Assembly: GCA_033239525.1 (NCBI GenBank)
Contig: BSYO01000033.1
Span: 6,377,501-6,441,500 of the forward strand
Origin: Nepenthes gracilis
Taxonomy: Eukaryota; Streptophyta; Magnoliopsida; Caryophyllales; Nepenthaceae
DNA length: 64,000 nt
Direction of reading: 5' to 3'
Below are positions 1 through 12,086 of this stretch, in pieces. A program made the position numbers and the translations under genes. Under the pieces are notes generated by a model that searched no databases, was not told where the DNA came from, and was given only the letters and a program-made list of their open reading frames with translations. Position 1 is the stretch's first letter. Each line of letters opens with the position of its first letter.

Positions 1-1054
1 CATTCATCCAATACGTGCTTAGCTGGACAATACCTAAACAATGTGATGTGTTATAAACGTTACAACAAAGGAGGGTACTACAGTTTCTCACAAAGACAGC
101 AAAGCCATTGTAAACAGATCTCATAGGCGATTTATGTTTACAGCTAACTCTAATTTGCAATGCTTATATTCTAAATTGCTTTTAAACAAGGGTAAGATAG
201 AAATAGGGGATGGTCATTCACATTACGTTAACAAAAAAAAATTTATCTAACTCCATTCTCTTCAGATATTAGAATATCTGGATATCTTTACTATAACTGA
301 AATTTCATGACAAGGGTTCAGCACTTCACGTAATACAAATGTGTCCCTTAGCTATAATCGATAGTAATACAAAAATTCCATCACCACATTAACTAGAAAG
401 AAGAATTCAGGTCATATAAACATTTCAAAATCCAACTATCCAAGTGCAAAGTTGGAACTTCAAGTCCCAAGAGAAGCTGGTAAAAGTCGCTAGAACGCAG
501 AGAGAGAGGAAGAAGCAAAGTTTCAAATTTCCACAATACGGCAAAATACAAAGACTAGGATGAATCATCTTATTAGGAGTTGAAAATAATTTAGGAAAAC
601 TTCAAATAACTAAAGCAAACAAGTCACCTTTGGCATCAAATACACAAAGAAAAAGATGGGAAGTTAGGATTGCACCTTTACCAAGACAGAGGAAGCAATG
701 CAGTCCTTCAATCTTAAGAAGATGGCAGTGATAAAGGAGGAAAGGGTATGAGAGAAAAGTCAGAACCGATAGCAGAAAACTGAGAAAAGAGGAGGTTTCC
801 AAAGAGCAGAACTAACAGCCTGCTCCAATTCCCTCATCATGTAAAGGCCACGATGCCCTCAACTTTCAAAGACAAGGCCATAAAAAGGTAATATCTGTTG
901 AAATCAATTTTCACTAATGTTGTGTTAGTCTAACCTTTGATAAGGGAAACTGTGAAAATTTATTTAAAAAATAAAAATTCTTGATAAAAAATTATAAAAA
1001 CATATAATTTATATTTTGTTTAATTTGTAGGATGTAAACTATTAGAATATAATT
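1..1054. other. intergenic, nothing recognised
   Basis: AT-rich sequence with no open frame that resembles a protein family, no LTR ends and no RNA gene that I can recognise. The reading frame at 602-802 on the minus strand is short and hydrophobic without support. Confidence 0.5.
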
Positions 1055-1372
1055 TTCTTACTTATAAGACCAATAAGGTTTATCATAAGTTTTCACAGTT
1101 TTTTCCTAGGTTTAGGATAAAAAATTATAGAGTTCCCACTTTAACAAACATATAACTAGAAATTTTTATGGTTTTTCATAATATTAATTTTTATAATTTT
1201 TATTAGACCAATAATTTTTATAATTCTTACTTATAAGACCAATAAGGTTTATTAGAAGTTTTCACATTTTTTCCCTATGTTTTGATAAAAAATTATAGAG
1301 TTCCTACTTTAATAAAATACAACTAAAAAACTTTATAGTTTCTCACAATATTAATTTTTATAATTTTTATTT
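1055..1372. repeat. tandem duplication, 169-bp unit x about 1.9
   Basis: Two adjacent copies start at 1055 and 1224, each beginning with TTCTTACTTATAAGACC. The copies share most bases over about 150 bp, and the second is slightly truncated. The unit is AT-rich and non-coding. Confidence 0.8.
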
Positions 1373-1612
1373 CTACTAACCAAGCATAATAGATTTTAAA
1401 ACTTTCAGACTTATACAAATTTATTTTGTTTTAATTATTAAAAAGGAGATTATCAAACCCATTACAAAAGTATAGCAGAGTGCTTCCCCATTCCCATATG
1501 ATTACCGGTTTTTTTTTTTTTTTTCTAGAAATTTGATTAGGTGTCCTTCGAGCTTTTAAAGCCTGCCAAAAATCTCACATATGCATACCTTCAACTGTCC
1601 ACAAAGTGGGAA

Positions 1613-1741
1613 GCAATAGCTCTCCAAGAGAACTTACATTTAACCATAGGGAAGGATGCAATAGCTCTCTAAGAGAACTCACATTTAACCACAGGGGAGG
1701 ATGCAATATCTTTCTAAGAGAACTCACATTTAACCATAGGG
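1613..1741. repeat. tandem repeat, 45-bp unit x 3
   Basis: Three head-to-tail units start at 1613, 1658 and 1703, each opening with GCAATA and containing AAGAGAAC and CATTTAACCA. The period is exactly 45 bp, with a few substitutions between units. A multiple of three invites a coding reading, but no long frame runs through it. Confidence 0.85.
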
Positions 1742-2025
1742 ATATCAAAATCTAAATATAGACTTTATATATATTTTTTCTTTTATATAGGACCACCTAA
1801 GTTCAAAGATGATGGTCTAAATTTTAGACACATGAAAGGTAATGACTTTAGACATTTTCAGTGGTGCATCTATTATCTCAAAAAATACAAAAAAATAAAG
1901 AATTTTCAATTGTTTTTCTTTCTCCTCCAAACTTTTCTCTTCTGCATGAGAACTCATTTTTCTCTCACCATTGATTCTCCTCCTCCATCTCATAGGTTGT
2001 CACCGCCGCAACTCAAACTCAATGT

Positions 2026-2328
2026 TGTTGGAATCCTCATAGTTGATATTGGTGGCCCTTCAAATTCTCAAATATTAAGGGAATTAAATACCACTTAGTT
2101 AAGGGTAATTAGTATATGGTTTATTTTATTTTTATGGAGATTATATTCCATAATGTGAGGAATACAAAAAGAAAATAAAACGGTCCCTAACCTAGCCTAT
2201 AGATCTGGGTTATTTTCAATTCCAACACAAACGGTATTTGATCAAACATGGCTAAAGGTATATTAGATCTATTTTCCATTGCATTCAACATGCACATATT
2301 TATTTACACACATATTATATTTCCAACA
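2026..2328 (+). repeat. Copia-type LTR (5' LTR remnant)
   Basis: The segment has perfect 8-bp terminal inverted repeats, TGTTGGAA at the left and TTCCAACA at the right, typical of Copia LTRs. Two bases after its right end comes TGACATTAGAGCC, close to the plant initiator-tRNA-Met primer-binding site (TGGTATCAGAGCC), so this is the 5' LTR of a plus-strand element. No matching 3' LTR was found, so the element is truncated. Confidence 0.55.
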
Positions 2329-3200
2329 TGTGACATTAGAGCCTCCTTCATGCCTTTTTAGTTTAAGTATTCCGATTTGTTGCGGAGAATTTATTTCTGA
2401 TTAATCATGAAAAATTGACAAAAATTATGGTATATATAATGTACATTTTCATATAATGTTCAAGATATACAGTGATTTTATATTACCAAGATTTTATGAG
2501 TAATTTGAAGCACAAGTATAGTTTATATGACAGTTAAATTTTAATTATTTTGCTTATTCAAACATAAATGTGTTATTGTGTGATGAAATTTCTATTTTTG
2601 ATGCATATTTGTTTTCCACATATTTGTGTCTATTTTGAATGATTTAATTCATTTTCAACCATAGCTTCATGCATATTAGAAAGAACAATTGATATTATAG
2701 GATTAATTGCATGTATTATGTAATATATCTTGGTTTTAAGGTTTTGTTTATCAAACCTAAAGGTCGGTTAAATATTTCTAGGTATCAGAATATGTGTTGT
2801 TACCTCACAAAATTTATGTATACCATTTGATATTTAGTTTGATTACGAACAAAACACCTCAAAATCATTGGATTTGGAGCTCTACAACTCAAGTTGTGGC
2901 AAAAAAAAAAAAACCATTTAACAACGTCAACCCAACCCATTTTTTAAATTTGCAGACCCAATGAGTAGAGAGGGTGATTTGTAGCATGGGCACGTGGCTT
3001 GCATGGGCAAGACACTGAAGTGAGTGTGCTACACACATGCTCACTCAAAACAAACCCTAAAAAATATTGCCAGGAAGGAGTTTCGAACCCACATCCTAAG
3101 AATACATTCTGTCATTGTGCCACTGCCTTTTTCTTTGCTTTATTGTGCAGGGGATATTTAATATATCTATTCAATTTAATATATTTTCCAAATATATATT
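2329..3200 (+). mobile_element. untranslated leader of the truncated Copia element
   Basis: The sequence follows the primer-binding site of the LTR at 2026-2328. It has phrases I associate with long leaders of Bianca-like plant Copia elements, for example a block near 2870-2920 (TTGGATTTGGAGCTCTACAA) and a block near 3075-3125 with GAGTTTCGAACCCACATCCT. No gag or pol frame is preserved and the right boundary is not visible. Confidence 0.35.
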
Positions 3201-5171
3201 TAGATGCTATGAAATCACAATTATCATATTTTATTAAAGGTAGACATAGAATCCTTATTCTGGTAGATAATCATACATAGAAATAAATTTCAATAGATTT
3301 ATCACCATCTAATTATGACTAAATCATATATTTTTATGACTTGGCCCCACAAAAGAATGCTAATTTTTGTGGTTTAATTACAATAAAATAGTATTTTTAC
3401 ATTAGAAATAATTTTTCCCATACCCATAGATATGAAAACTCTTATTTCCATATGCATAAATTTGCTAGTTTAATTACAAAGTCATGATAAATTTACTAAA
3501 TCATAAATTCACATGGCTCCAATAATTTTTCATATTTCATTCACAAATTGATGATTTCCATCAAATAAAAGAAATCCTAGGAAATTAATTTATGAGACAA
3601 CAAAAGATAAGCTCAACAAATTGGCAACATATCAATTTAAGACTAATAGCATGGAGATATGGAATCAGTATAAGGGGAAAAAGAAAATTTTGAATGTCCA
3701 CTTTCCTAAAATAGCAACTCCAATGGTATCATAAAATTTCATATTACCATTATTTCACCATATTTCTTTTGTCAGTTCCTTTTCTTCATCTGGGATCCCT
3801 TTTTTTATCTCTTCATTTCTATTTCCCTCATTCTATCTCATCTTGTTTTGCTTTCTTCTTTTCTTTTTGTTTTCTCCTGCCTCAGCCTTTTTCCTTTCCG
3901 TTTTCCATCTCCCTGCTCTCTCTCTCCTCTTTTTATCATTTCAATTGGCTGGTGCTCTAGCACCAGCAACCTTGGCCACCAGGTGGCAAGTAGCTTCTAT
4001 GTGCCGCCATACCTCATTCTTCTTTTTCTCCGATTCTCACAATAATTCCTCTTTTAACTGCTTAATGACAAAAAAAAAGCACAGGAACTGTCTCTGGTTT
4101 CAGTTAAGAGTTCTCTCCATTAACTGCCTACCTTCTAAGCCTAGCATGATGAACACCGGACAAGGAAAAAAAATTCCACCTTGTTGTAACCCTTCCCCAG
4201 TAACTTTTAGAGGGAGCAAGGATTCCAAACATAGCATAAAGACAATCAAACGCTCACAACACTGAAGCTACCAGTGAACACTAAGAAAAATTTGAAAAAG
4301 AAAAAGGACGAGAACTTCATATTTTGGTCATATAATATATCTGAGAAATAAGAATGAACCAAAATCTATGTAAAGTTTTTGCATAGGATTCAATGGCCTA
4401 GCCACTCATCAACAATCATAGCAAAATTAGATATACAACAGAGGCTTTACAGTACAAGACAAGGGCGAGGAGAATAAGGCTCATGTTGTCTGGTGAAAAG
4501 ACAGCAACCCTAGAATCAGAGTAACCTTAAGAATCAGGCCCCTTTTTACACAGGATGGGAGATCCTTAACTAAACTTCTCAGAAATGAACTAGAATCATC
4601 CTTTCTCATTCTCAGTGGCCAGATGGTGGTGAGGGGGATATTTTGGTTTGTACTCTAGACATCAAAGTCAAAAGAATCCACTCCTCATGGCTCACGTTAC
4701 CTTGTTTTTTACCAAATTAAACACATAAAAGGTAACCCAGCACATCAAAATATTGATAACTCAAATATTTTGGAACGTTGTGAATTGCTGTAATAAACAT
4801 CAAAACCCAAAAGCATAAGACAAGGTTCACAATCAATATGGCAACTAATAGTCAAGCTATAATAAGGAATGTTCAGCTGCAAAGCTTAGATTATATAGAG
4901 CATATACTAGAAACTTCAAATCCAAAGGACCCTATCCATTTCATCAAAATCCCACAAAACCTGCAAAAACCAAACAGACTAAAGAGACAAACATCCAGTA
5001 GATGAGTTGGCCACCTCCCCACTTAACTGATGAAGGTCATCAGCCACTTTCCAATTCCCACCACAACCTCCAATGTAAAAGGGAAAATTTTGTATTAGAT
5101 TTTGCATTTACACTCATTAACATTTCAGTTATCATATCACCAAAATGAAACTACAAGAAGTATATCTTACA
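3201..5171. other. intergenic, nothing recognised
   Basis: Nothing was identified. Frames at 3769-4265 are Ser/Leu/Phe-rich products of pyrimidine-rich DNA in three overlapping frames, without a domain, splice context or homology I recognise. Confidence 0.45.
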
Positions 5172-5176
5172 TGTTA

Positions 5177-6667
5177 TGTAATATCCTGATTTTTTTTTTT
5201 TTTTGATTTATTTTGGGTGCATTGGATTATAAAGAAAAAGGAAAATAAAAATATAATATAATATAATATAATAATAATAATATAATAATAACTATTATTA
5301 TTATTATTATAAATAAGGGGAGGCTGCGTACAGAGCAGGAAAAAGAAAGAAGAAAGAAAAGAAAGAAGAAAGAAAAGAACAAGAGAAGGAAGAGGAGAGA
5401 GAAGAGAGGGAGGAGCGGCCGCTGTCACCGGAGGAGTCGACACTAGGATCGGAAGCCGATGAAACTCTCTTTGCAATTTACCCTCCATGTTGTGCGGTGG
5501 TGTGAGTGAAAGGAGGACGTGAGCCAGACAGAGGAGCCACCACCATCGCCGAAGGAAATAATTAAATCGAGACAAGCAAATTCTTCCATTCTCTTTATTG
5601 ATATTGATTCTTAGTTTGCATGTGTTGATTTTGGGGAGAATGAGCCGAATCGTGGAAAAATGGGTATTCGGGCAAAGAGAGAGTTGCAGCTCTGGTGAGG
5701 GAGAAGGAAGAAGTGGAGAGAGGAAGAGAAGGAGAGAATAAGAGAAGAGGAAGGAGGAGAAAGAGGGGTGGGCGCGGCAAGGAGGAAGAGGGGAAAGAGA
5801 GAGGTAGAGGAGCGAGAGGTGCACACGACAGGAAAGAGAAGGAGTCATTCGGGTACCTCGGAAAATCCTCTTAACAAACCTACTTGGAATAAAGTGAGGC
5901 AAATATTCTGTAACCCCTTTCTTTAGTCTGATTTAATATTTGATATTTTTATTTGTATATTTTATATTTGTATGTTTGTATGAAAATGGGCAGAATTCAA
6001 AACCCGGTGGGTCAGTGTATGTGTGAGACCATGGTAATCCGAGATCCTAGTGGGTAGAAAAAAGATGGTCGATAAGCTATAGGCCTAAAATATAGTTGGG
6101 CTAATGGAGCCAATGAAATCTAATTGTCGAGAGCTATACATCTAAAATGTAACCAGGTTAATAGAGCCAATGAAATCTGATGGTCTAGAAGCTGTTAGCC
6201 CAAAATGCAACCGTATGATATTCAGATTGGATTTTGGATTTACATTTTTGAGTGTGCAGTGGTTTCGATATATGTGGCAAAATTTAAAGTAGGATTGGTT
6301 GTCTGCCTCGATTATCTGATTTTATATAAGCTCTTCCTCTAATTTTACATACACAATTTATTCATGATGATGCTTACTGAACTTTTGGCTCATATTTCCT
6401 GATTTTTCCCATTCAGAGTTGAAAACTTAGATTTGCTGTAAGAGTTAAGCAGGATTCAGCACAGCATCACGTTCTCTTGGTGAGCATTTTATCCTTACGA
6501 CTATTTGGGTGCAGGTCATGGTTATTTTGTTCAGACGGTAGTTCGATGAGGTCATGTGTAGGTTTTAATTTGTCGGGTCATTTGTATTTGGTTTATCGTA
6601 CCGGATTTAGGATTTATAAGAATAATATTTTGAATTTAATTGACCTATCTAGTCCGAGTTCGTGATA
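5177..6667 (+). mobile_element. solo LTR, Gypsy (family 1)
   Basis: The segment starts TGTAATATCCTG and ends GAGTTCGTGATA. It is flanked by the perfect 5-bp direct repeat TGTTA (5172-5176 and 6668-6672), so it is a 1491-bp LTR left after recombination between the two LTRs of one insertion. The terminal CA has decayed to TA. Start and end match the related element at 54319-56838 (TGTAATACCCTGG start, GTTCGTGACA end). Purine-rich blocks at 5338-5420 and 5700-5830 give long spurious frames on the other strand. Confidence 0.85.
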
Positions 6668-6672
6668 TGTTA

Positions 6673-7413
6673 TAACAACAAACTAGTGCAAAGCATCAGA
6701 ATAATTGCTGAACTGATGACGCTGCAAACGAAATGCTTAGGCATTGACAAAACAATAGTTTTTTTTTTTTTTTAACAGTTGGAAGGGAAGGGTGGGAGTC
6801 ACGTAATGGAATATTCTCTTTTTCTATAATTGTAATGTGTCCCAACTTTCCAGGCTCTCCTCCACTCCTTATTTGCAGCCTGTTTCTCATAACTTCTAAC
6901 TTATTGAAAGAAGTGGGGAAGAAAAAGCTACTGCTGCATGCATTTGTGCCAAAACAATAAAAACTTTTCAGTTTCGTCGTTGAAGAAATCATCCTATTCC
7001 AATGGGTGAAAGATTATCAAAAAGAAGATTATTTTTACGTCACTTTGAAATCCTGAAGGATAGTGTTACAGGGGCCACAGTAAAGAGGACACACAAGCAA
7101 TATAATCCATTAGCCATCAGTATATAGTTGAGTTATACTATTAATACTCTCTCTATTTGAAGAAATTTCCCTAAAACACTTCACTACACTACCAGACATT
7201 TAATTGTATAAATTCAAAGCCAAACTTGTGCATTAATTTCCAGAATTGCACAACTTTGTATAGTACATTTAGTTTAAGTTCAAGACCAATACAAAAGCAA
7301 TTACAATTTGGAAAGACAGGGAGATGAATGGAAGGACCAGATAACAAAGTTTGAAAATAGAATACCTTGCAATGAATGATCTTCCCTGAAACTATCTGCA
7401 TGATGAAGCATAA
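6673..7413 (-). other. unexplained unique-looking segment, possible decayed gene
   Basis: This lies between the solo LTR and the MITE and carries no transposon signature. On the minus strand, one frame across about 7371-7440 reads SSQTDLIMLHHADSFREDH and runs up to a GTATTC donor-like site at 7369. A stretch at about 6850-6900 reads RNRLQIRSGGEPGKLG. These look more protein-like than the surrounding DNA but cannot be joined in a consistent phase, so a degenerate gene is possible and unproven. Confidence 0.2.
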
Positions 7414-7620
7414 TCAGGTCAGTCTGTGAAGATCCCGAGACCGATCTTCAAAGACTGATCCTTCAGTATTCTCAAGTGTCAAAGATCCAGTGAGCGGACG
7501 ATTAGGGCTTTTAAAGGAAAATGGGGAGACCGGCACCAAAGCAACAGAACATGGGTAGAAGGAAGAGGTAGTAGGGTAAGGTGTATTAGCACAGAAGATA
7601 GCATTCACGATGGCATTCAA
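7414..7620 (-). CDS. candidate first exon or pseudo-exon with plastid-transit-like N terminus
   Basis: A 68-codon minus-strand frame begins ATG at 7620. The product starts MNAIVNAIFC and is rich in Ser, Thr, Pro and Val, with few acidic residues until about residue 50. That composition is typical of chloroplast transit peptides. It then reads SLTLENTEGSVFEDRSRD and stops. One base shift before the stop leads into the protein-like stretch described for 7371-7440, so the copy may carry a frameshift. I do not recognise the protein. It could equally be a chance frame. Confidence 0.22.
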   Translation of the reverse strand: MNAIVNAIFCANTPYPTTSSFYPCSVALVPVSPFSFKSPNRPLTGSLTLENTEGSVFEDRSRDLHRLT

Positions 7621-7657
7621 TTGAAGTTTCTAGTTTGTGCATTAGCTCCAAAATTTA

Positions 7658-7885
7658 CGACGTGTTTGGTTGTACAAAATTACGGTGGAATGGAATTTTT
7701 ATTCCTATGAGAATAAAAATTTTCCCATTTGATTAGCTTTCGAATGAAAATAATGATTCCCTAAAAATAGTTATTTCCGATTTTATGGAAATAACTATTT
7801 CCACCATTTTAACTATCTTAATTATTCCCCGTTGCCTGATAATAATAATTCCCCCTACCTGTGAACTGCATTTCTATCGTTGCCC

Positions 7886-7950
<65 letters not shown>

Positions 7951-8398
7951 GATATTTTATTATTATTAGGTTTATCATTATTATTATTATTATTAGATTA
8001 ATAGTATTATTATTATTATTATTATTATGTTAATCATTATTATTATTATTATTATTCGATATTATTATTATTATTATTGTTATTATTATTATTATTACAT
8101 TTATTATTATTATTATTAGATATTATTATTATTATTACGTTTATCATCATCATCATTATTATTATTATTATTATTAGATATTAATATTATTATTACTATT
8201 ATTATTATTATTCACTATTCTCACATTATTCCTCATACTGTTCAACAAACCAAATAATGGAATACTAATTTTCACATTATTTTATTCCAACAACCAAATA
8301 TGAGAATAATAATTTCAACTCTATTCCCATCATATTCTATTACATGGGAATAACTATTCTATTCCTACATTATTCCATTCCAACAACCAAACATACCG
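7658..8398. mobile_element. MITE, Tourist/PIF-Harbinger type, with TTA-repeat core
   Basis: Flanked by the 3-bp direct repeat TTA (7655-7657, 8399-8401). The terminal inverted repeats CGACGTGTTTGGTTGT and CGGTATGTTTGGTTGT (read inward from each end) agree at 14 of 16 positions. TTA/TAA target duplications are characteristic of PIF/Harbinger elements. Both arms carry inverted GGAATGGAAT-like motifs. The core has been replaced or expanded by TTA/ATT microsatellite. No transposase is present. Confidence 0.75.
7888..8215. repeat. (TTA)n/(ATT)n microsatellite
   Basis: A long interrupted run of TTA/ATT trinucleotides forms the core of the MITE. It is the sole cause of the Ile/Leu-only frame at 7785-8033. 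Confidence 0.95.
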
Positions 8399-8401
8399 TT
8401 A

Positions 8402-9486
8402 ATGAAAATTTATTGACGAAAATTGTAAGTTATAAAAAAATGGAATCAACTAGACAAGATAAGAATATTTGTGCCAATTTTGCCAAAAATTGAGTTATAA
8501 AACATGTACACATACTTCAATATTTGTACTCATTGTTCTATAATTAGTCACCTGAGCATACTATGGCTGAGCTCAGTCCATGTGTTACATGGGTCAAATT
8601 CCTATAAGCTAGATAACTCAATTGAATGCTGAGAAAGATTGTTATTGGCTCCAAACATGTATAAAAACATTAGTGTCGATCATGATTGTATCAATATCAA
8701 TCATATCGAATAATATTACCAATATCGGATGCATTGGAGGAAAACAATAAGTAAAAATAGTAAGTTGATAATACCTCATCGGCCGATATTTTAAATATCG
8801 GTCAGTTATCACGATATATTATTGATACAGTAATATATCACAATATTATCGTTGCATTAAAAAATATTAGTATTGGAAGGATTCGACACCGATGCATATT
8901 AACTAATATTTATACAGTTGCTCCAAAATATATGATTAAGTATACTCCACTCCACGGAAGTTAAAGGTGTTACAAACAACCTCCATCTGGCATTTAAGTG
9001 CAATCATCATGGTTTTTTTCTCCTGGGCAAGTAATTTACTAAATAGGTTCAGATGAAAAATGGACATACCCTTAACTACCTATGCCATAAGTCATTAAGA
9101 CATTGTTCTCGATTCATGAGATTATTCAATCTCTCACTTGAGTTCAATGTTGTCAAAGGTGCTACACGAGCTAAGATGTCAAGACTACATATTGCCAAAG
9201 ACACCAGGCACTCGCCCATGACAAATGATACGGTAACTGAAATATAAATAGATACGTCTTTATGATATGTAAAAAATATTAATTAAGACTCAAACAATAG
9301 AAAGTAATAATATATATACTTGGATATCATAAGTATTGCACCATTATTACACACAATGTAATGTGTCTTCTAGCTCACAGCTAATCCTAAGATAGTCTAC
9401 ACTATAAACACTATCAAAGTTCAGCACATCATCCTCATCATAATTATTGTCATTGAGTTCAAGGTGAGGTAATTACACACAAATGG
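8402..9486. other. intergenic; short ATCGGCCGAT-type inverted motifs
   Basis: No gene is seen. Around 8690-8890 the sequence carries repeated small inverted motifs (CATCGGCCGATATTT and AAATATCGG, plus CGATATATTATTGATAC). These resemble decayed internal repeats of a small transposon, but I found no terminal repeats or target duplication. Confidence 0.35.
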
Positions 9487-9939
9487 TGACGTTGTTGAAA
9501 GTCCTCCCAAGTAATATCCTCGATCGTAGTTCTGAGCTCTTATTTCAATATTTTTTACCATTGATCCACTTCTCCAATAAAGTGATGAATAGCCAGACGA
9601 ACCTTATCAGCAACTTTGTATCGTATTACTTCAAAAGCTTTCTCGAGTCAAGCCATCCATACTTCGGCCAGTATAGGATCCGATAATCCATCAAATTCTG
9701 AAACTCCTTGGTTCATGAAATCCCACATCAATCGACACTCATTTTCCCAACCTTGAGAATCCTCACCCATTAAAGGTAGTGTTGCCGCTCATAGACCTAT
9801 AACTTGAGCACTAAGAGCTTGATTTACTAAGTGTGCCATCTCATGAAGTGCTCCACAGACATCAACTATCTCCTCAGCATTATTGCTAGGAGGAGCTCCA
9901 ACAGACCTTTCAACGTTAGCACTATTTTATTTCGACATC
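9487..9939 (-). pseudogene. Gypsy gag remnant (retrotransposon gag domain)
   Basis: Reading on the minus strand from an ATG at 9939, the product opens MSK followed by a stop, then NSANVERSVGAPP and EEIVDVCGALHEM. It continues to WENECRLMWDFMN, the gag-core motif EKAFEVIRYKVADKVRLAIH, and ends in ITWEDFQQR, a hallmark of the plant Gypsy gag core. At least five in-frame stops and a frame change make it non-functional. It lies directly inside the LTR/primer-binding site at 10111-10128, as expected for the 5' end of a minus-strand Gypsy. The rest of the body to the left is missing. Confidence 0.7.
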
Positions 9940-10110
9940 TTACAATAAAATAAGAATTTAAAATTTGACTTACTTTAAATTGTCTGTCAATTCCCAATAC
10001 CTAACTTAGGAAACCCTAAAATACCCTAAGTTCTCAATCACTTAAGAATCCTAATATGCCTTGAATATTTGTGATTCCTAAGTCCTCAAATGTTCTTCAC
10101 AAAACTAAAC

Positions 10111-10125
10111 CTCTCTCTGATACCA
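10111..10125 (-). other. primer-binding site of minus-strand Gypsy
   Basis: The minus strand reads TGGTATCAGAGAGAG, complementary to the 3' end of plant initiator tRNA-Met. It lies two bases inside the LTR end at 10128, which fixes the orientation of the element and identifies the sequence to the right as its 5' LTR. Confidence 0.8.
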
Positions 10126-10127
10126 TA

Positions 10128-11971
10128 TGTGACGACCCGAACCCAAAATATTAAATATAGCTCAGACCGCTCACGCGAAAACCTCAAAACTTAAAATCAT
10201 TTATAATATTTCATAATAACAACACAATTAAATTAAACTACTATCAAATTCATCAATACATTATAAAGTCATCCCGAAATAACAACTGCTAAGAATCACG
10301 GGTTGCAGCCCGAATGAAAACTACTCAATTTCTGTCAATAACACATCCAGTTTGTCTCTTGCTGATAAATAATGTCTAACCTCCACAAATCGATTTACCT
10401 GAAAGTCTTGCAGCAAAAGTAGAATCCCACGGTATGTACTATGCAATCAACTCAATCTGGAGCAAAGAAAATACAATGGTAAGCCAAAACCCAACAAGTG
10501 ATAATAATCAAAGGCGCTAATAACAATAACAATCTCGAATATCAAACTATCAAAATCTCAGTATAAATCTAACCATCTCCTGTATCCGAGAAAATTACAA
10601 CATGTCGTAATATACGACTCTAAGCAAAATAGGTCACACTTGACCCACACATCTCAAAGATAATAAGAGTACCAATAAACTAGCGAATATCCCCCATAAT
10701 CCGACATCAAGAGATATGCAAGGATTTCCTGGTCCGAATGTCAGCGTGAACGACCGAACATCAATATCGATAAATAACATGAATTCCACAAAATCCGAAT
10801 AACGTAAAATCCGATCCATGGATTCTACAAAATATAACTCGTGGATTCAACCGAATCCCAAACACACGAGATATCAACAATGATGAAACATCACAATGAA
10901 TCTCCTTGGACCTTATTCTACCATAGTGGCCCAAAGGCTACGTATTTACGCCCCCGACGGCTGGATAAGTGCAACGAGGTTATCCATGGTATCTTACTAC
11001 CCCTACAGTCCTCCCATAGGCCGTACCCATAGCCTGCTGATACCACCTCCGATACCCCTCACCAATGATATCCCAGATATCATCCTCTACGATGGTCATT
11101 AGGTTATAAGCATCCCTCTTGACTTACTGTACGAAATATCAAGAATTTGATTATCAACTCGATTTTGAGGTCACCACTGTACGAGATAATAAGAATCTCC
11201 TTGGATCTTATTCTACCACCGTGAACCAAAAAGCGCATTTACGTGGCGGCGGGGTAAGTGCAACGAGGTTATCCATGGTATCCAACTGCCCCTCTGATCC
11301 TCCCAGATCGCACGTAGTCTTCGATACCATCCGTGATACCTCGCCAAATGATATCCTGATATCATCTCCTACGATGGTCACGTGGTATAAGCATCCCTCC
11401 ACGATAAACATACCTCATTATCACCATGATCTAAAATCGAGTATCGGATAAGTGTAGACCACACTAAAGTGTGGTTATAGCCTCCCATTCGACTAGATAC
11501 CTTAGGTTTTCATACGTTTTCCTTTACCTTGACCGTAGGAAACCAACGTCAAATACTCACACAATCGAGTATAACGCGAAGAAAGTTTTGCAATATTAAT
11601 AATAGAACGCGTGTTCGATCTTGTCGACCCGTACTCAAACAATCAAATCCAACACAAAGGAACGTATCGAGAATATCCAAAGAGAATCTGAGGATTGAGA
11701 TATGATCACCAACTCATCACTATTTTTCCATTTTATTTGAAGCGATGCCTACGACTAAGACCAACGATATTTTTATTTCAATTTCCATCCCCAATTAATT
11801 TTGTAAGGTTCCGATAATTAATTGGTAATATCTATTTCTTCATACAATCAGTATTACTCCGCACTCCAACCAATATACCTTTATACATACAACATATACA
11901 AAAACTGTAAATATCCTGGATACTCTTTATCATCTTTATTCCCAAGCATATACATATGACCACACATTAAC

Positions 11972-12004
<33 letters not shown>

Positions 12005-12033
12005 TACAAATACATCACTACATATATATATAT

Positions 12034-12086
<53 letters not shown>

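Noticed and set aside
3769..4265. Overlapping frames with signal-peptide-like hydrophobic starts
   Set aside because: Three frames are open at once in pyrimidine-rich DNA. No domain, no splice context and no stop bias that would favour one.
5174..5902. 242-residue minus-strand reading frame
   Set aside because: It lies in the solo LTR with target duplications and encodes low-complexity Ser/Leu/Pro sequence from purine-rich tracts.
7785..8033. Ile/Leu-only reading frame
   Set aside because: Direct translation of the TTA/ATT microsatellite in the MITE.
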